Shown here: piece after piece, positions 25,857-34,908 of the stretch
Layout: each line of letters opens with the position of its first letter
Position numbering within the stretch: position 1 is the stretch's first letter
Source of the DNA: Palsa-504 sp963822765
GTDB taxonomy: Bacteria; Actinomycetota; Actinomycetes; Streptosporangiales; Streptosporangiaceae
Reading direction: 5' to 3'
Length of the DNA: 64,000 nt
NCBI GenBank assembly: GCA_963822765.1
Contig: CAWGJL010000030.1
Location: 1 to 64,000, forward strand
Program-made: the position numbers and the translations under genes
The notes under the pieces: generated by a model
Told to the model about the DNA's origin: nothing
Seen by the model: only the letters and a program-made list of their open reading frames with translations
Database searches by the model: none

Positions 25857-26408
25857 TCATTCTGTCCTGTCGCCGCCCTCGATCACCGGGGTCGTGAGTG
25901 CTCTAGGTGGGTGAACGGTGACGACAGCTAGACCGATGAGCCCCGCAGCGAGGGCTACCCCGGCCAGGGTCAGGGCTCCGGCGCGGACACCGAGGGCGGC
26001 TAGGGTCAGCCCACCCAGCGGAAGGGCGATGGTCTCGGTCCAGGACTGGAGGGTGGCGTTAATGCTCATGACCCGGCCGTGCGCGTCCATGGGGGCGACC
26101 TGCTGGAGGGCCGTGAACGCGACCGCGAAGAACACCGATCCGGCAATCCCCCACAAGAAGGCGCCAGTATAGGCCGCTGGCACCCAAGTGGTGCCGGTAA
26201 ACAAGGCCGCGGCCAGGCCGTACCCGGCGGCGGCGGCCCAGCAGATGATAGTGACCGAGACGGCGTACGGGCTTGCGTTGAACCGGTAGGCCGCGAACCC
26301 CCACAGCACGATGGCGGAGGCCCAGCCGCCGATCGAGTTGACGGTCTGGCCGGCCAACAGCAAAACGAAGCGGGAATCACCAAACGAAGGACGGACCGCT
26401 CGTGACAT
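25857..26408 (-). pseudogene. MFS transporter remnant with internal deletion
   Basis: About 183 residues from ATG 26408 (MSRAVRPSFGDSRFVLLLAGQTVNSIGGWASAIVLWGF). The first one to two membrane helices of an MFS protein run straight into a late segment, GAFLWGIAGSVFFAVAFTALQQVAPMDAHGRVMSINATLQSWTETIALPLGG, which belongs near helices 10-11. About half of a normal 400-residue transporter is therefore missing. The frame is open, but a working transporter is unlikely. A longer in-frame start at 26549 lies within an inverted repeat. Confidence 0.65.
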
Positions 26409-26546
26409 GTCACGGCGCGGTCGGCGAAACAAGACGCGCACGATCAACCTCCACGCAGAACGAAGAAACCACGGCAGGGGCCGCAGCGCCCTGGACCGCG
26501 CGAAGGCTGTCAGTGGCGGAGTATCAGGACCCGGGAGCGAGAGTTT

Positions 26547-26601
26547 CATGATCGCGAAGACCTTTTATACGACATAGCACGCAAAAGTCTTCGCGATCAT
26601 G
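26547..26601. repeat. Inverted repeat with 15-bp perfect arms, possible mobile remnant end
   Basis: CATGATCGCGAAGAC (26547-26561) pairs with GTCTTCGCGATCATG (26587-26601); the arms continue as CTTTT and AAAAG with a one-base offset. The 25-base loop is AT-rich. It borders the eroded MFS gene. Possible roles: terminal-repeat remnant, intergenic repeat family, or bidirectional terminator. Confidence 0.7.
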
Positions 26602-26618
26602 GAAATAAGCAGGCTTAC

Positions 26619-26640
26619 GGCCCGCCAGGCCTGGCGGGCC
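26619..26640. repeat. 22-bp perfect GC palindrome
   Basis: GGCCCGCCAGG directly followed by its reverse complement. It lies in the 347-base gap 26409-26755 that otherwise holds only the inverted repeat at 26547-26601; I see no gene there. With no loop it cannot make a tight hairpin, so a dimeric protein site or cruciform is as likely as a terminator. Confidence 0.6.
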
Positions 26641-26755
26641 GCGCCTGCCCTTTCCGGGCGGTAGCACACCGGCGTCGGGACGAGGGCCATCGCTGAGCGT
26701 TGATAACCGACGCGTCCCTGCTGGGCTGGTATAGCGTGCGGACCCGAGGTCCGCG

Positions 26756-27978
26756 TCAGGGCGCGGGGTAGTTCGCCGGGAGGAGGCCGGAGGCAGGCTG
26801 GTAGCGGTTGGGGGCGGCAGTCACGCCGAGCGAGTTGAGCAGCACGTCGAAGCTAACCCCGACCGTGGTCGGGAACGGGCCGCCGCCGCCGATCCCCCCG
26901 GCCTCAGGCAGCTGCGACTCCGCGGATGCACCGCTCGCCTGCGCCCACCCGGTCTCGATGCCGTCGCCGGCCTCGAACATGTTGCCAATCACGGTCGAGG
27001 GCGTTACGTGCTGGCCGACCACAACGGTGGGCGTGACGTTTTCGGCCAGGTAGACCACCAACCCGGCGTCCGGGCCGTCGCTGAGCTGATAGGTGATCCA
27101 TCCGCCGCCCCACCCAGGGGAATAGGCGATCGCATTGGTGACGACCCCGTCGCCCAGAGCGTAGACCGGGCCCGAGCCGCTGAAGTCGACACCCTGGTCG
27201 ATGCGCTCGGGCACCAGGCCGCTGACGTTACGGAACGGGTTGAGGTAGATGGGCGCGACGGCCACTCCCGTGCTGACGACCTCGGGCTGCAGCTTGGCCT
27301 GAAGACCGAGGGCGCCACCCGCCTGCAGGCCGAGCACGTCCGCTTCGTCTGCCCACGCCGAGCTGGGGGCCTGGGCCATAAAGTGGGCCGCGGCGGGCCA
27401 GACGCAGACCAGCAGCGCCAGGCCGGCCACCGCCGCCGCCGCGACCAGCACGGACTTGCTTCGCACCGCCGCCGCGATCGCCAGCCGCCACCACGACCGG
27501 GACTCCGAGGGCCGGGACTGCGCAGGCTGGGGCCGGTCGGGCTGGGCCTGCTGAGCAGGCCGAGGCGGCCGCGGCGGCTGGGCTGGCCCCGTAGACCCGG
27601 CTGGCTGCGAAGGCCGGGCCGGCTGCGAAGGGGGGCTGGCTGCGAAGGCCGGGGTGGCTGCGACTGCCACGCGGGCCGGAACTGCGGAACGGGCCGGGTC
27701 GGCGCGGAGGACCGGGGCGTCTCCGGACGCCGGGCCGGATCCGGGGACCGGGGCTGCCGCGGAGGCCCGGTTAGCTGCGGAGGCCCGGTTGGTTGCGAAG
27801 GCCGGGGCGGCTCCGTCGGCCGGGGCGGCTCTGCCGACTGGAACTGCTGCGGACGCTGGGGCGGCTCAGGAGGCTGCGGTTGTTCGGAGCGCCGGGTTGG
27901 CTCCGGAGGCCGGGACTGCCGGGTCGCCGCGCGTCGCCGGACCGGCGAGCTAGGCGGCGGCTTGCGGTGCCGAGCCAT
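26756..27978 (-). pseudogene. Pro-rich membrane protein with degenerate M23-like domain, frame broken at 27630-27635
   Basis: Starts MARHRKPPPSSPVRRRA and has ~110 Pro/Gln/Arg-rich residues, then the frame breaks in a G6 run (27630-27635); one more base would give PAPPSQPARPSQP and continue into the membrane helix SVLVAAAAVAGLALLVCVWP. The exported part RIDQGVDFSGSGPVYALGDGVVTNAIAYS ... VVVGQHVTPSTVIGNMFEAGDGIETGW resembles an M23/LytM fold, but the first metal His position and the C-terminal H-x-H are missing, so no peptidase activity is expected. Function unknown. The break may be a sequence error. Confidence 0.6.
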
Positions 27979-28092
27979 CGTGCTGGACAGGATCGAGCCT
28001 CCGGTCGGGCGCGGCGAGCGCACGGGCACGCCACACGCTGGGTGCAGTCAATCAACCAGGTTGCACCATGGGTGCGGGCCGGCGGGCCGGAA

Positions 28093-28126
28093 TTACGTAA
28101 GAGGCATATATGACTACGTTACGTAG
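28093..28126. promoter_or_regulatory. Two TACGTA-centred palindromes, candidate operator
   Basis: TTACGTAA (28093-28100) and CTACGTTACGTAG (28114-28126) lie between the M23-like gene and the aldolase gene, with TTACGTA cores 26 bases apart (between two and three helical turns). The stretch is AT-rich for this genome. The M23-like gene starts at 27978 on the minus strand, so this could be its control region. Confidence 0.35.
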
Positions 28127-28150
28127 GCATGGCACGGTTCGTCCCGCGGG

Positions 28151-29179
28151 CTACGCGCCGGCGGTAGCGCGGATGTCGGCCAGGAACGCGTCGACGTCGG
28201 CGGCCGAGGTATCGAAGGCGGTCATCCAGCGGACGACCGAGTCGCGCTCGTCCCACACGTGGAAGGTCCAGTCGCGCTGCAGGGCGGTGACATGCCGGGG
28301 CCCGAGCCGGGCGAAGACCGCGTTGGCCTGCACCGGGTAAACGATCTCCACGCCGTCCACCTGCTGCACGCCGTCGGCGAGCCTGCGCGCCATGGCGTTG
28401 GCGTGCGCCGCGTTCCGCCGCCACAGGTCATCGGCCAGCAGCGCGCCGAACTGGGCCGCCACGAACCGCATCTTGGAGGTCAGCTGGGTCTGCTGCTTGC
28501 GCAGGTACGGGACGTCGGCCACGAGGTCCGCGCGCATCACCACCAGCGCTTCCGCCCCCACCGCGCCGTTCTTGGTGGCGCCGAAGGTGAGCACGTCCGC
28601 GCACTCGGCCAGTTCGGCCAGCGGGCAGTCCAGGTAGGCGGCCGCGTTGGCCAGCCGCGCCCCGTCCAGGAACACGCGCAGGTCGCTGGACCGGCAGAAG
28701 TCGGCGATCTTGCGCAGCTCGGCCAGCGTGTAGCAGGTGCCGAGCTCGGTCGACTGAGTGACGGCTACCACGCCCGGCTGGGCGAAGTGGTCGTCACCGC
28801 GTCCGCCCAGCTGTCCGGCGATCAGCTCCGGGGTCAGCTTGCCGTCCGGGGCCGGCACCGCGAGCAGCTTGGTGCCGACCAGGCGCTCGGGGGCACCGCA
28901 TTCGTCGGTGTTGATGTGCGCGGACGCCGCGCAGATGACCGCCTCGTGCCGGCGCAGCAGGACGCTGAGGCCCAGGACGTTGGCCCCGCTCCCGTTCAGC
29001 ACCAGGAAGGCGCCGCCCTCGGCGCCGAACGACTCTTGCAGGGCGGCGGTGACCCGCGCCGTCCACTCGTCGGCGCCGTACGCCACGGCGTCGCCGGAGT
29101 TGGCCGCCACGATCGCGTCGAGCACCGCCGGATGGGCACCGGTGTGGTTGTCGCTGCCGAAGCTCTTGCGTCCCGTCAT
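28151..29179 (-). CDS. Low-specificity L-threonine aldolase family, PLP-dependent
   Basis: 342 residues, MTGRKSFGSDNHTGAHPAVLDAIVAAN. The PLP-binding Lys is in LTFGATKNGAVGAEAL; the conserved LNGSGANVLGLSVLLRRHEAVICA and LRVFLDGARLANAAAYLDC match beta-eliminating lyase/threonine aldolase folds. It should split L-threonine or L-allo-threonine to glycine and acetaldehyde, or act on related beta-hydroxy amino acids. The MFS gene stops 10 bases before its start on the same strand, so it may be downstream in a two-gene unit with the exporter. Confidence 0.88.
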   Translation of the reverse strand: MTGRKSFGSDNHTGAHPAVLDAIVAANSGDAVAYGADEWTARVTAALQESFGAEGGAFLVLNGSGANVLGLSVLLRRHEAVICAASAHINTDECGAPERLVGTKLLAVPAPDGKLTPELIAGQLGGRGDDHFAQPGVVAVTQSTELGTCYTLAELRKIADFCRSSDLRVFLDGARLANAAAYLDCPLAELAECADVLTFGATKNGAVGAEALVVMRADLVADVPYLRKQQTQLTSKMRFVAAQFGALLADDLWRRNAAHANAMARRLADGVQQVDGVEIVYPVQANAVFARLGPRHVTALQRDWTFHVWDERDSVVRWMTAFDTSAADVDAFLADIRATAGA

Positions 29180-29189
29180 GGACACGAGC

Positions 29190-30482
29190 CTAGGGGACGG
29201 CCGTTCCCGAAGCGCGACCCGCGACCGGGTCCGGATCCGGACCGGCGGCCGCCCGCCGGGCCGGGACTCGGGGGCCAGGACGGGCCGGGACGCGGGCCGC
29301 GAGCCGGGCCGGCATGCGGGCGCGAATCCGGGATCGTCCCGCCACCACGGTGACGGCCAGCGCGGCGGCGCAGACGGCCACGGTGAGCCCGAAGGCGGCC
29401 CGGTCGCCGAGATGCTGGGCGGCGAGGCCGGCGCCCAGCGGGCCGAGCACCGCCGTCGCCGCCCAGATGCCGTTGAGCAGCCCGACCGCGGCACCCAGGC
29501 CGATACCGCGACGGCCGGCCGCCTCGGCGGCCAGGGGGTAGCTGACCGTCCACAGCACGGAACGGGCCGCGGTGCCGGCGCACAGCATCACGATCAGGAT
29601 CACCGGCGCGGTGCTGAGCGCGCCGAGGGCCAGCGCGGCGGTCAGGGCCAGCATCCCGGCGCAGGTCACCGGCAAGGTCACCGCCCGTCGCCCGATTGCG
29701 GTGGTCAGCGCGCTGCCCACCGCGAACAAGATCCCGGCCGCGGCGAAGGCCAGCCCGATCTGCCCGGAAGAGGCTCCGGCCAGGTGCAGCCGCGCCGGGA
29801 CGAGCAGGGCGCAGGCGCCGGTGCTCAGCCCGGCCGTAACCACCGCCGCCGCGGCGCCGATGACGGTGCGGTCCCGGACGGCCGCCCGCAGGCTCACGGG
29901 GCGGGCTTGTCCTCGGGGCACGGCCGGGCCGGGCGGCACCCGGAGCGCGGCTAGCCCCGCGGTGATGAGCGCGAAGCCCGCGCCGGTGGCCAGCAACGGG
30001 ACGGCCAGCCCCAGGTGCTGGGTGAGCGTGCCGGAAAACGCGGGTCCGGCTACGCCGCCCACGCCGGCGCTGGCCACCGACCCGCCCAGGGCCCGCGGCC
30101 CGGCCGCGCCGGCCGCCAGCCAGCACAGTCCCGCGGTCCACACCACGCCGTAGCCCGCGCCGAACGCGAGCCGGGCCGCGAGCAGGGCCGGGAAGCTGCC
30201 CGCCAGCGCCTGCCCGAAGGTCGCGGCCGCCATCAGCAGGCCCGCGGCCAGCGTGATCCGCCGGGCGCCGAACCGGTCCGACAGCGTGCCGGCGGGCACG
30301 GACACGGCCAGGCTCGCCAGCCCGGTCGCGCCGAGCACCAGGCCCTGCTGGAATCCGGACAGGCCGAGCCGGTGCGCGTAGGCCGGCATGACTGGCACCA
30401 GCGCGAACTGGGCGGCCGCGCTGGCCAGGATGAGCCCGTACATCAGCAGTCGGAACGGTCCCGTCCCGGTGCCCCGCGTCAT
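29190..30482 (-). CDS. MFS transporter
   Basis: About 430 residues from ATG 30482, with AAGGAGAAC just upstream. Twelve hydrophobic segments; the loop 2-3 motif GTLSDRFGARR is typical of drug:proton antiporters. The C-terminal ~50 residues are Arg/Pro-rich and unconserved. It is divergently transcribed from the LysR gene, a pattern in which the LysR protein often controls the transporter. Substrate unknown; amino-acid or drug export is possible given the aldolase 10 bases downstream. Confidence 0.85.
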   Translation of the reverse strand: MTRGTGTGPFRLLMYGLILASAAAQFALVPVMPAYAHRLGLSGFQQGLVLGATGLASLAVSVPAGTLSDRFGARRITLAAGLLMAAATFGQALAGSFPALLAARLAFGAGYGVVWTAGLCWLAAGAAGPRALGGSVASAGVGGVAGPAFSGTLTQHLGLAVPLLATGAGFALITAGLAALRVPPGPAVPRGQARPVSLRAAVRDRTVIGAAAAVVTAGLSTGACALLVPARLHLAGASSGQIGLAFAAAGILFAVGSALTTAIGRRAVTLPVTCAGMLALTAALALGALSTAPVILIVMLCAGTAARSVLWTVSYPLAAEAAGRRGIGLGAAVGLLNGIWAATAVLGPLGAGLAAQHLGDRAAFGLTVAVCAAALAVTVVAGRSRIRARMPARLAARVPARPGPRVPARRAAAGPDPDPVAGRASGTAVP

Positions 30483-30563
30483 CACGTTCTCCTTGCTCGA
30501 GATAGGCGGCTGAACTGGCACTCGTCAGTTTAATATGAGAGAAACTCCGACTAAAGTGAAGGA

Positions 30564-31493
30564 ATGTCGCAACTACGATCGATTCAGCCGATCAAAAGCG
30601 GGCTCGGGTTGCGGGAGCTACAGGCGGTGCTCGCCGTCCAGGAGCTCGGCTCCTTCCGGCGGGCGGCCGCGGCGCTCGGCTACACCCAGTCCGCGCTGTC
30701 GCACCAGGTGTCGGCGCTGGAGGCGGCGCTCGGGCAGCCGCTGTTCCACCGGCCCGGCGGCCGGGCGCCGGTGCGGCTGACGCCCGCGGGCGAGGCGGTC
30801 TGCCGCCGGGCCCGGCGGGCGCTGAGCGAGGTCGAGGCGGTGGCGGCCGACGCCGAGCAGGCGGCCCGCGGCGAGATCGTCCGGGTCCGGGTGGGCGTGA
30901 CCCAGACCGCGGCGGCCGAGATCATGCCCGCGGCCCTGCGCGCCTTCCGCGACGACCACCCCGGCGTGGAGGTGGTGCTGGTCGCGGCCGACGACCCGGA
31001 TACCTCCCGGGCCGCGCTGCGCCGCGGCGAGCTGGATCTCGCGTTTTCCTACAACCCCGAGTCCGACGAGTACGTCGAGGCCGTCGCGGTGCTGGCGGAC
31101 CCCTGGGTCATCCTGACCCGCCGGGACAGCACGATCGCGGGCCTGGAGCACCCCGGGTTCGGCGTGCTGGATCAGCTCGACCTGGTCGCCTGGACCCGCC
31201 GGTGGCGGGGCCAGGCCGAGCTGGAGGACACCTGGGCCCGGCGCGGCCTGGCGCCCAGGATCGTCTACCGCACCGACGACAACCTGGCCCTGCAGCGGCT
31301 GGTCGCGGCCGGGCTCGGCCACGCCTGCATCGGGCGGGTGGCGGCGGGCCGGGCCATCGACCCGGCGCTGACCTGGCTGGAGCCGCACGACGCGGCCGCC
31401 CCGCGGACGATCGCCGTGTGCTACCCGCGAGACCGCCCGGTGACCGCCACCGCCCGCTCGCTCATCACCGCCATCCGCGCGCAGGCCTCCTGA
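30564..31493 (+). CDS. LysR-family transcriptional regulator
   Basis: 309 residues. The N-terminal winged helix reads LRELQAVLAVQELGSFRRAAAALGYTQSALSHQVSALEAALGQPLFHR, followed by the linker helix and a two-lobed effector domain (VRVGVTQTAAAEIMPAALRAFRDDHPGVEVVLV). It faces the MFS gene across an 81-base gap containing AT-rich promoter-like sequence (AGTTTAATATG), so the two probably share an operator. Confidence 0.9.
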   Translation: MSQLRSIQPIKSGLGLRELQAVLAVQELGSFRRAAAALGYTQSALSHQVSALEAALGQPLFHRPGGRAPVRLTPAGEAVCRRARRALSEVEAVAADAEQAARGEIVRVRVGVTQTAAAEIMPAALRAFRDDHPGVEVVLVAADDPDTSRAALRRGELDLAFSYNPESDEYVEAVAVLADPWVILTRRDSTIAGLEHPGFGVLDQLDLVAWTRRWRGQAELEDTWARRGLAPRIVYRTDDNLALQRLVAAGLGHACIGRVAAGRAIDPALTWLEPHDAAAPRTIAVCYPRDRPVTATARSLITAIRAQAS

Positions 31494-31519
31494 GGCGCGC
31501 GCAGGCCGCCTGACGCGGC

Positions 31520-32473
31520 CTAGGCGCCGCGGGCGGCGGCCAGCTCGAGCAGGCGGAGGCAGGTGGTGCCGAACGCGTGGCCTGAGGCCTCCAGGGCCAT
31601 CGGCAGCGTGCTGGTCTCCGTCATCCCCGGCGACACGTTGACCTCGAGGAAGTGCGCCGTACCCGCCTCGTCCACGATCAGGTCGGTCCGGGACAGGTCA
31701 CGCAGCCCGAGCACCGAATGAGCGGCGATCGCGATCCGGGCCACCTGGGCCGCGACCTCGCCGGGCAGCCGGGCCGGGACGTAGAACTCGGTCTTGCCCG
31801 CGGTGTACCGGGCCGCGTAGTCGTAGCCGCCGTCGCCGGGGACGATCTCCACGGCCGGCAGCGCCAGCGGCCCGGCACCCAGGTCGATCACCCCCACGGT
31901 GACCTCCGTGCCGGAGACGAACCGCTCGATGAGCGCGATATCGCCGTAAGCGAAGCAGCTCAGCAGGGCGGCCGGCAGCGCGGTCGCGTCATGCACCGGT
32001 CCCGCGCCCAGCGCGGAGCCGCCCCGGGACGGCTTGATGTACAACGGCAGCCCCAGCCGGGCGATGATCAGGTCGATCACCGCGGCCGCCCCGAGGTCGT
32101 GGAACGCCTCCCGGGGCAGCGTCACCGACGCCGGCGTGCTCAGCCCGGCCGCCGCGACCAGGGCCTTGGCCGTCGGCTTGTCGAACGCCATCTGGCAGGC
32201 GCTGGCCACCGAGCCGACGTACGGCGCGCCGAGCAGCCCCAGGACCTCCCGGATCGCGCCGTCCTCGCCGGAGGCGCCGTGGATGACCGGGAACACCGCG
32301 CTGGGCGGGTCGGCGCGCAGGCGGGTCAGCAGGTCGGCGTCGGCGTCGGCGACCACGGCGTCGATGCCCGCCTCGGCCAGGGCGTCCCGCACCCGGTCAC
32401 CGGAGCGCAGCGATACCTCCCGCTCGGCGGACAGGCCGCCGGCCAGCACCACGACGCGATCAAGCTCATCCAT
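31520..32473 (-). CDS. D-alanine-D-alanine ligase family protein
   Basis: 317 residues. Begins DRVVVLAGGLSAEREVSLRSG, as in Ddl, with AVFPVIHGASGEDGAIREVLGLLGAPYVGS, the ATP-grasp LPLYIKPSRGGSALGAGPV, LIERFVSGTEVTVGVI, and the metal site FLEVNVSPGMTETSTLPMA. Expected reaction: ATP-dependent D-Ala-D-Ala synthesis for peptidoglycan. It is shorter than many Ddl enzymes and next to an aminotransferase and LysR instead of mur genes, so it may be a second copy with a different substrate. Confidence 0.82.
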   Translation of the reverse strand: MDELDRVVVLAGGLSAEREVSLRSGDRVRDALAEAGIDAVVADADADLLTRLRADPPSAVFPVIHGASGEDGAIREVLGLLGAPYVGSVASACQMAFDKPTAKALVAAAGLSTPASVTLPREAFHDLGAAAVIDLIIARLGLPLYIKPSRGGSALGAGPVHDATALPAALLSCFAYGDIALIERFVSGTEVTVGVIDLGAGPLALPAVEIVPGDGGYDYAARYTAGKTEFYVPARLPGEVAAQVARIAIAAHSVLGLRDLSRTDLIVDEAGTAHFLEVNVSPGMTETSTLPMALEASGHAFGTTCLRLLELAAARGA

Positions 32474-32488
32474 GATGTGGGAGTAACC

Positions 32489-33766
32489 TCACCGGTTGCC
32501 GGGTGCGGGGCCGAAGTCGTCCCGCAGTTCGATCTCGGTCTCGATCACCGAGGCCAGCCGGCGGATCCCCTCGCGGATCCGGTCCGGGCTGGGCAGGGAG
32601 TAGCACAGCCGGGCGTACTGGCCGCCCGAGCCGTCCGCGTAGAAGCCGGTACCCGGCACGTAGGCCACCCGCGAGGAGATGGCCCGCGGCAGCATGGCCT
32701 TGGCGTGGACGCCGTCGGGCAGCCCGAGCCACACGTAGAACCCGCAGGCCGGCCGGGTCCAGTGGCAGCCCGGCGGCATCATCGTGTCCAGGGCGCTCAG
32801 CGTGGCGTCGCGCCGCTCCCGGTAGAGCTCGCGGAAGTCCTTGACCTGCTCCAGCCAGGGCTGGCTGTTCAGGTACTCGCGCACAGTCAGCTGCGCGAAG
32901 CTGGAGTGGCAAAGCACCGCCGACTCGGCGGCCAGGATCAGCTTGTCCCTGATCGCGGCCGGGGCCACCGCCCAGCCGACCCGCACGCCCGCGGCGAAGG
33001 TCTTGGAGAACGTGCCGAGATACACCACTCCGTCACCGTCGTCGGCGCGCATCGCCCGCATCGGGTCGCCGTCGAAGCCGAGCAGGCCGTACGGGTTGTC
33101 CTCGACCACGAGCAGGCCGGCGCGCTGGCAGATGTCGAGGATCCGGGGCCGGCGCGCGGCGGCCAGGGTGACGCCGGCCGGATTGTGGAAGTTCGGCACG
33201 GTGTACAGGAACTTGGCCCGGCGGCAGGCCGCGGCGGTGCGGGCGATGGCCTCCTGCAGCGCCTCGGGGATCAGGCCGTCGTCATCCATGGCCACGTGCA
33301 GCACGCGGGCCTGGTAGGAGGCGAAGGCCCCCAGGGCGCCCACGTAGGACGGCGCCTCGGCCAAGATCACGTCGCCGGGATCGATGAAAATCCTGGTCAG
33401 GAGGTCGAGCGCCTGCTGGGAGCCGACGGTGACCACGATCTCGTCCGGATGCGCCCGGATCTCCTCCAGCGCCATGACGTCGCAGATCCGCTCGCGCAGC
33501 CCGGCGTCGCCCTGCGCGGTGCAGTACTGCAGGGCGGTGGCGCCGTGCCCGGCGATCAGCTTGCCGATCATCTGGCCGACGCTGTCGAGCGGGAGCGCGG
33601 ACACGTAGGGCGAGCCGCCGGCCAGCGAGACGATCTCGGGCCGGGCGGCCACGGCGAACAGGGCCCGGATCTCGGAGGCGACCATGCCGACGGCACGTTC
33701 GGCGTACTGACCGACATAGGGGTCAATTCGCTGTCGCTGGGATGCGGGCTGCTCGTCGCCGGTCAC
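32489..33766 (-). CDS. PLP-dependent class I/II aminotransferase (2-aminoadipate aminotransferase-like)
   Basis: 425 residues from GTG 33766, with AGGAGA six bases upstream. The PLP Lys is in GTFSKTFAAGVRVGW; other motifs are VTVGSQQALDLLTR, FLYTVPNFHNPAGVTL and VVEDNPYGLL. This is the LysN/MocR-type aminotransferase domain without a GntR head. It transfers amino groups from aminoadipate, aromatic or branched amino acids to 2-oxoglutarate; the precise substrate is unclear. It is 15 bases upstream of the Ddl-like gene, probably one transcript. Confidence 0.85.
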   Translation of the reverse strand: MTGDEQPASQRQRIDPYVGQYAERAVGMVASEIRALFAVAARPEIVSLAGGSPYVSALPLDSVGQMIGKLIAGHGATALQYCTAQGDAGLRERICDVMALEEIRAHPDEIVVTVGSQQALDLLTRIFIDPGDVILAEAPSYVGALGAFASYQARVLHVAMDDDGLIPEALQEAIARTAAACRRAKFLYTVPNFHNPAGVTLAAARRPRILDICQRAGLLVVEDNPYGLLGFDGDPMRAMRADDGDGVVYLGTFSKTFAAGVRVGWAVAPAAIRDKLILAAESAVLCHSSFAQLTVREYLNSQPWLEQVKDFRELYRERRDATLSALDTMMPPGCHWTRPACGFYVWLGLPDGVHAKAMLPRAISSRVAYVPGTGFYADGSGGQYARLCYSLPSPDRIREGIRRLASVIETEIELRDDFGPAPGNR

Positions 33767-33876
33767 GGATTCTCCTGCAGGAGGTGCCTGAAGTGGTCCA
33801 GTATCATGCCAGGATAAGGGGTATCTCCTGGGCACGCTTAGGGATTCTGCCGGGGATCGGCCTACCGGGGAACAGG

Positions 33877-34503
33877 ATGTCGCGCCGTATCGTCAATATC
33901 ACGCTGGACAATCTCGGCGATTTGCCGCCGAGATGCCGCAACTGCGTTTTCTGGGAACTGGGCCCGGTCAGCCGGGCCCGGGCCGAGGAAAACGGGGACC
34001 CGGAACTCGAGAAAGAGTCGTGGGTGTCTTCGGTGCTGCTCGAATGGGGCAGCTGCGGGAAGATCGCGTATGTCGACGGCGTCCCGGCCGGCTACATGCT
34101 GTTCGCGCCGCCGCAGTACGTGCCGCGTTCGATAGCCTTCCCGACCAGCCCGGTCAGCGCCGACGCGGTGCTGCTCATGACCGCGCACCTGCTGAGCGAG
34201 TTCACCGGCGGGGGCATCGGCCGGATGCTCGTGCAGGCCATGGCCAAGGACCTGACCCGGCGCGGGGTGAAGGCGATCGAGGCCTTCGGCGACCGCCGCT
34301 GGGAGTCGCCGTCCTGCATGCTGCCGGTGGATTACCTGCTCGCGGTGGGGTTCAAGACCATCCGCCCGCATCACCACTACCCGCGGCTGCGGATGGAACT
34401 GCGGACCATCCTCACCTGGCGGGAGGACGTCGAGGTGGCGCTGGAGCGCCTGCTCGGCTCGATGACGCCGTCGACCCCCCAGGGCGCTCTGCGGCCGGTG
34501 TAA
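33877..34503 (+). CDS. GNAT-family N-acetyltransferase
   Basis: 208 residues from ATG 33877 (MSRRIVNITLDNLGDLPPRCRNCVFWELGPV). The acetyl-CoA site is in HLLSEFTGGGIGRMLVQAMAKDLTRRG, and the C-terminal part holds PSCMLPVDYLLAVGFKTIRPHHHYPRLRMEL. The N-terminal Cys pair (CRNC) is a feature of this actinobacterial group found beside trxA. Divergent from the aminotransferase and convergent with trxA. Acceptor unknown. An imperfect inverted repeat (33807-33832) lies in its upstream gap. Confidence 0.85.
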   Translation: MSRRIVNITLDNLGDLPPRCRNCVFWELGPVSRARAEENGDPELEKESWVSSVLLEWGSCGKIAYVDGVPAGYMLFAPPQYVPRSIAFPTSPVSADAVLLMTAHLLSEFTGGGIGRMLVQAMAKDLTRRGVKAIEAFGDRRWESPSCMLPVDYLLAVGFKTIRPHHHYPRLRMELRTILTWREDVEVALERLLGSMTPSTPQGALRPV

Positions 34504-34538
34504 GGGCCGGGCGCCCCTGAGGGGCCGTTCGCGGCGGC

Positions 34539-34871
34539 TCAGATAAACTCGGCGAGCTCGCGCAGCAGGGCCGACTTGGGCTTGGCGCCCACGATCTGCT
34601 TGACCACCTGGCCGCCCGAGAATACGTTCATGGTCGGGATGGCCATGATCCCGTACCGCTGCGAGACGGCCGGGTTCTCGTCGATGTTGAGCTTGACGAC
34701 GTTGATCTTGTCCGCGTACTCGGTCGCGATCTCCTCGAGAACCGGGGCAACCATGCGGCACGGGCCGCACCATTCGGCCCAGTAATCGACGATGACCGGC
34801 TTGTCGCTCTTGAGGACCTCCGTCTCGAAGGTCTCGTCCGTCACGACCTTGGTCGTGCCCACTACGATCAC
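34539..34871 (-). CDS. trxA: Thioredoxin
   Basis: 110 residues with the active site DYWAEWCGPCRMVAPVLEEIA and the cis-Pro in YGIMAIPTMNVF, a complete thioredoxin. It reduces protein disulfides using electrons from TrxB, whose gene lies 37 bases upstream on the same strand. A short stem GCCCC-TGA-GGGGC (about 34509-34525) in the gap to the convergent GNAT gene may terminate transcription. Confidence 0.96.
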   Translation of the reverse strand: MIVVGTTKVVTDETFETEVLKSDKPVIVDYWAEWCGPCRMVAPVLEEIATEYADKINVVKLNIDENPAVSQRYGIMAIPTMNVFSGGQVVKQIVGAKPKSALLRELAEFI

Positions 34872-34908
34872 ATCCCTTTACTCGCGGGTGAATATCCGGT
34901 GCTTTATC

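Noticed and set aside
26409..26549. 47-codon N-terminal extension of the MFS remnant from ATG 26549
   Set aside because: The ATG is created by an inverted-repeat arm and the extension is basic and unlike MFS N-termini.
26756..28130. c-di-AMP (ydaO) riboswitch ahead of the M23-like gene
   Set aside because: Cell-wall hydrolase genes often have one in actinobacteria, but the conserved motif blocks could not be found upstream of 27978.
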